Shown here piece by piece: positions 61,689 through 64,000 of a stretch of 64,000 nt of DNA. The DNA is taken from assembly GCA_016928295.1 (NCBI GenBank), contig JAFGLA010000086.1:1-64000 (forward strand). Reading direction: 5' to 3'. Below the pieces are notes generated by a model. That model was given only the letters and a program-made list of their open reading frames with translations. It did no database searches and was not told where the DNA came from. Origin of the DNA: Opitutales bacterium (GTDB lineage Bacteria > Verrucomicrobiota > Verrucomicrobiia > Opitutales > Oceanipulchritudinaceae). A program made the translations under genes and the position numbers. The number at the start of each line of letters is the position of its first letter. Position 1 is the stretch's first letter.

Positions 61689-63134
61689 ATGAATTTTCAC
61701 AACGGAAGAGTAGTAGCTCTTCAATCAGATAATACTACATTAGCATTGTATTATGAACTGTTTGGCGACGAGCCGACAGATTTTCGCGTTGTACCGTCTT
61801 TGTACCATGTGCTTAACGAAGTAAGAACGTGGACACCGGACCTTTTGATTCTGAACTGCTCTCAGGGCTTTGAGCCAATGCTCGCCCTGTGTGAGCAAAT
61901 TCGTTCGGATTCAAACCTGTCTTCGATTCCGATAATCGTAGTAAGCTCTATGGCGGACAAGTCGGCGCGATACAGGGCTTTTGAGGCAGGAGTGGACGAG
62001 TATTTCGCAAAGCCTTTTGATACCGAGGAATTCAAAATCCGCGTAGGCAGGATGCTTCGCAACCATCAGTTTCGCTTAAACCACGCCGAGAAGAATCTGT
62101 TTTTCATGCTCTCGCAGCGTCTGCCTTACCCGCTGGCAATGGTGGATATTAACGACAGGGTCGTTTACGCAAACGTACATGCGCAGATGGATTTCAATCT
62201 GGAGTCTGCACGCGATAAACGTTGGCAGGACGTTTTGGCCCAGAGCTGCAATCTCTGCAATCAGGACGAATGGGCCAAGGCCAATGGGCGTGTGACAAGT
62301 GCTAAGACCTTGCTCATGAACGGGCATCGTCATGGTGTGGACGGGCGGCTGCGCTGGTTTACCTGTCACCTGTTTCCACTGGCTGAAGATCCATCGGGGA
62401 GAAAGGTGATATGCGTTGTGGACGCCAGTGCGGACATGGAGCTTCAGGACTTGCTTCTTGGGGTGAAGCGTCTTGTGACGCACAAGCTGCGCACGCCGAT
62501 AAACGGACTGCTCGGGCCTCTGGACATGCTCAAGGAGGATGAGCAAATGGAGGCTCAGGCGCGAAAGAGCATTGTAAAGCTCGCCCTGCAAAGCGCCGAG
62601 CGCCTGTCTGCGGCAGTAAATGACATGGAGCGTTACTTCATTGACACTCACTCAAGAAGTGCCTCCCAACCGATAAGTGTAGCCGACGCGGCGGGCATGG
62701 TTAAGCTCTGCGCTGGCGAGCAGCTTGCCGAGCTATTGGAGTGCCGCGTCGAATCGTGCCGTTCAAGTTTTCTGCCAATAGACGCAAGGCAGTGCTACAA
62801 CATATTTACGGAGCTTTTCGACAATTCGGTAAAGTTTCACCCCAAGCATTCGCCTCGCCTGAAGATAGAGTTTCGCAAGGATGGCGACAGCGTGCTTGTC
62901 GTTGCTGAGGACGACGGCATTTACACCGATGCCGCTTCCCTTGCATACCTGGCAACGCCGCTCTTTCAGAGGGAGGCTGCGCTTACTGGAGAAATGGCGG
63001 GGGTCGGCATGGGGTTGGCTCAGGTGGCACGGATCATCTATTCTTGCGGGGGCGACATCAACTTCTCCGGCAAAAACGACGGCCCCGGGCTGCGCGTAAA
63101 AATGCGTCTCCCTATACACGGCAAAGCTGCCTGA
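61689..63134 (+). CDS. pseudo-receiver - PAS - histidine kinase
   Basis: The product has 481 residues. An N-terminal receiver-like domain (1-125) has Asn56 at the phosphoacceptor site (PDLLILNCSQ) and keeps the Lys in YFAKPF. A PAS-like domain (about 135-250) follows. The kinase core is complete: H-box VTHKLRTPINGLLG (His265), N-box FTELFDNSVKF (Asn379), G1 VVAEDDGI, and G2 GVGMGLAQ. With the Hpt gene next door it can start a relay, but its own receiver cannot receive phosphate. It closes the operon. Confidence 0.88.
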   Translation: MNFHNGRVVALQSDNTTLALYYELFGDEPTDFRVVPSLYHVLNEVRTWTPDLLILNCSQGFEPMLALCEQIRSDSNLSSIPIIVVSSMADKSARYRAFEAGVDEYFAKPFDTEEFKIRVGRMLRNHQFRLNHAEKNLFFMLSQRLPYPLAMVDINDRVVYANVHAQMDFNLESARDKRWQDVLAQSCNLCNQDEWAKANGRVTSAKTLLMNGHRHGVDGRLRWFTCHLFPLAEDPSGRKVICVVDASADMELQDLLLGVKRLVTHKLRTPINGLLGPLDMLKEDEQMEAQARKSIVKLALQSAERLSAAVNDMERYFIDTHSRSASQPISVADAAGMVKLCAGEQLAELLECRVESCRSSFLPIDARQCYNIFTELFDNSVKFHPKHSPRLKIEFRKDGDSVLVVAEDDGIYTDAASLAYLATPLFQREAALTGEMAGVGMGLAQVARIIYSCGGDINFSGKNDGPGLRVKMRLPIHGKAA

Positions 63135-63470
63135 TTAACGCAAGGTTAGGTAGCTTGTTGAGGTATGTTTTCATACCCTTGACCACTCTCGCGAGGATAA
63201 GGGCGACTCAAAAAGAGCTTGCCAAGTATGCCGCGCACACACGATTCTCGCCAGTGCCGGACAGCGAGCGGTGTATTCATCGCGGCTTTGTCATCCGGCT
63301 TTCATTGCAACGCCACACAAGACAGGCCCTTCCACGTCGGCCTGACCACGACCTCCGTATCTCGGGCGCATACTTTGGCAGGCTTCATCGAGCCTTGGTC
63401 AAAAGTAGCCGAGGGTTGGAGGATGGTGAAACGTACGCGTACGTAAACCTACTCGCAATGGCACACTGCA
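63135..63470. other. 336-bp intergenic region before the amylase gene
   Basis: No gene is supported. It holds the palindrome 63431-63444. Frames on either strand overlap the flanking genes and show no domain. Confidence 0.5.
63431..63444. promoter_or_regulatory. 14-bp perfect palindrome before the amylase gene
   Basis: ACGTACGCGTACGT is fully self-complementary, has CG at its centre like many LacI-type operators, and ends 26 bp before the ATG. It may bind the LacI-family regulator, but that is inference. Confidence 0.45.
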
Positions 63471-64000
63471 ATGAAACATCACTATATCCCGGGCATGGCG
63501 CTCTTTGCGCTCTGCTGCCTTGGCTCCCCATCGAATGCTTCCGCACAAGAGGCCGCGCTGCTTCCTGCCGACAGTTCTGACGGCGTAATACTTCACGCCT
63601 GGAACTGGTCCTTTGACGCAATTCGCGCAAAGCTGCCGCAAATCGCCGCCGCCGGTTACAAGACGGTTCAGACTTCACCCATTCAGCCCAACAAGGAGGC
63701 ACTGATCGGCGGCGGCTACTGGTGGATTCTCTACCAACCGACCGATTTCACCATCGGCAATACGCAGCTTGGCGACAGGGCCGCCTTTGCCGCCCTGTGT
63801 GCGGAAGCGGAAGATTACGAAGTGGATATAATTGTGGACGTTGTGGCCAACCACACGGGCAATAACGGCTCGGGGCTTCAGCAGTATTACCCTTCGACCG
63901 CGGTGGCTGCTTACCTGCGTGACAACGCAGCCTACTGGCACGAGCACGAGCCTGTCGCGGACTGGAACGACCGCTGGGAGGTGACGCATCACTGCATAGG
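63471..64000 (+). CDS. secreted alpha-amylase (GH13), 3' partial
   Basis: The frame starts at ATG 63471 and runs off the window after 176 codons. A signal peptide (HHYIPGMALFALCCLGSPSNASA) is followed by a (beta/alpha)8 start: GVILHAWNWSFDAIRAKLPQIAAAGYKTVQTSPIQPNK. Conserved region I of GH13 is DVVANHTG (Asp123-His128). WWILYQPTDFTIGN lies where family members have the WxxYQPxxY loop. It hydrolyses starch-type alpha-1,4 glucans outside the cytoplasm. The catalytic Asp, Glu and Asp are beyond the window. Confidence 0.9.
   Translation, partial: MKHHYIPGMALFALCCLGSPSNASAQEAALLPADSSDGVILHAWNWSFDAIRAKLPQIAAAGYKTVQTSPIQPNKEALIGGGYWWILYQPTDFTIGNTQLGDRAAFAALCAEAEDYEVDIIVDVVANHTGNNGSGLQQYYPSTAVAAYLRDNAAYWHEHEPVADWNDRWEVTHHCI

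Noticed and set aside
1-64000. parS site for ParB
   Set aside because: No good match to TGTTTCACGTGAAACA was seen on reading the intergenic regions.
1-64000. tRNA, rRNA or CRISPR arrays
   Set aside because: No cloverleaf, rRNA segment or regularly spaced direct repeats were recognised.

Overview
The window looks like a chromosomal segment of a member of the Verrucomicrobiota, most likely of the Opitutales/Puniceicoccales branch. The basis is indirect: the pth-rpsF-ssb gene order, the style of the LacI-type regulator, a long signal peptidase I, lone ExbD proteins, several HDOD signalling proteins and gram-negative envelope genes (outer-membrane lipoproteins, tripartite efflux, ExbD). Coding is dense, GC-rich and on both strands. 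I saw no rRNA, tRNA, CRISPR array, prophage or complete insertion sequence.

Layout. 1-4.4 kb: the end of a BioD/DRTGG-type protein, a tiny membrane protein, an inositol-monophosphatase-like enzyme, parB and a LysM protein with a structured upstream region. 4.4-15.9 kb: purF (long type), hrpA, an AT-rich two-gene island, gatA-gatC, a lipoprotein and a prenyl diphosphate synthase. 16.1-17.8 kb: a CheX-like protein with a REC-pseudoREC-STAS protein. 18-24.8 kb, minus strand: a CrtI-like oxidoreductase with pth-rpsF-ssb, and a tight trpA-tcdA-cysS-nudix run. 24.8-29.8 kb: a TetR-controlled DevBCA/NodT-type exporter operon. 30-34.5 kb: nitroreductase and smc. 34.8-40.3 kb: two exbD paralogues, a REC-HDOD protein, lepB and a methyltransferase. 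40.5-48.8 kb: an MCP, an XRE regulator, an HDOD protein, a membrane-anchored degenerate STAND NTPase and znuACB. 48.9-51.7 kb: ahcY and metK, the activated-methyl cycle. 52-57.7 kb: HDOD-GAF protein, LacI regulator, miaB, KTSC protein and a hypothetical gene. 57.8-63.1 kb: a sigma54-dependent phosphorelay locus. 63.5 kb to the end: the start of a secreted alpha-amylase.

Two things stand out. First, a family of about 165-bp repeats with 20-21-bp terminal inverted repeats bounded by TA. Three near-complete copies and one terminal fragment lie exactly on the stop codon of a gene, so the repeat end itself supplies the TAG/TAA; a fifth, degenerate copy lies 14 bp from another stop. Their internal hairpin shows compensatory base changes. 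Second, the phosphorelay locus at 57.8-63.1 kb. An NtrC-type activator is divergent from an operon with a good sigma54 promoter and two upstream dyads. The operon encodes an Hpt domain without its histidine, a PAS protein with a kinase-dead histidine-kinase fold, a canonical Hpt and a kinase whose receiver domain has Asn for Asp. Pseudo-receivers recur elsewhere in the window (Ser at 17.3 kb, Glu at 36.4 kb), and the three HDOD proteins show HD intact, HD changed to HN, and HD absent.

All function calls are from reading the translations and motifs by eye; no database search was run.
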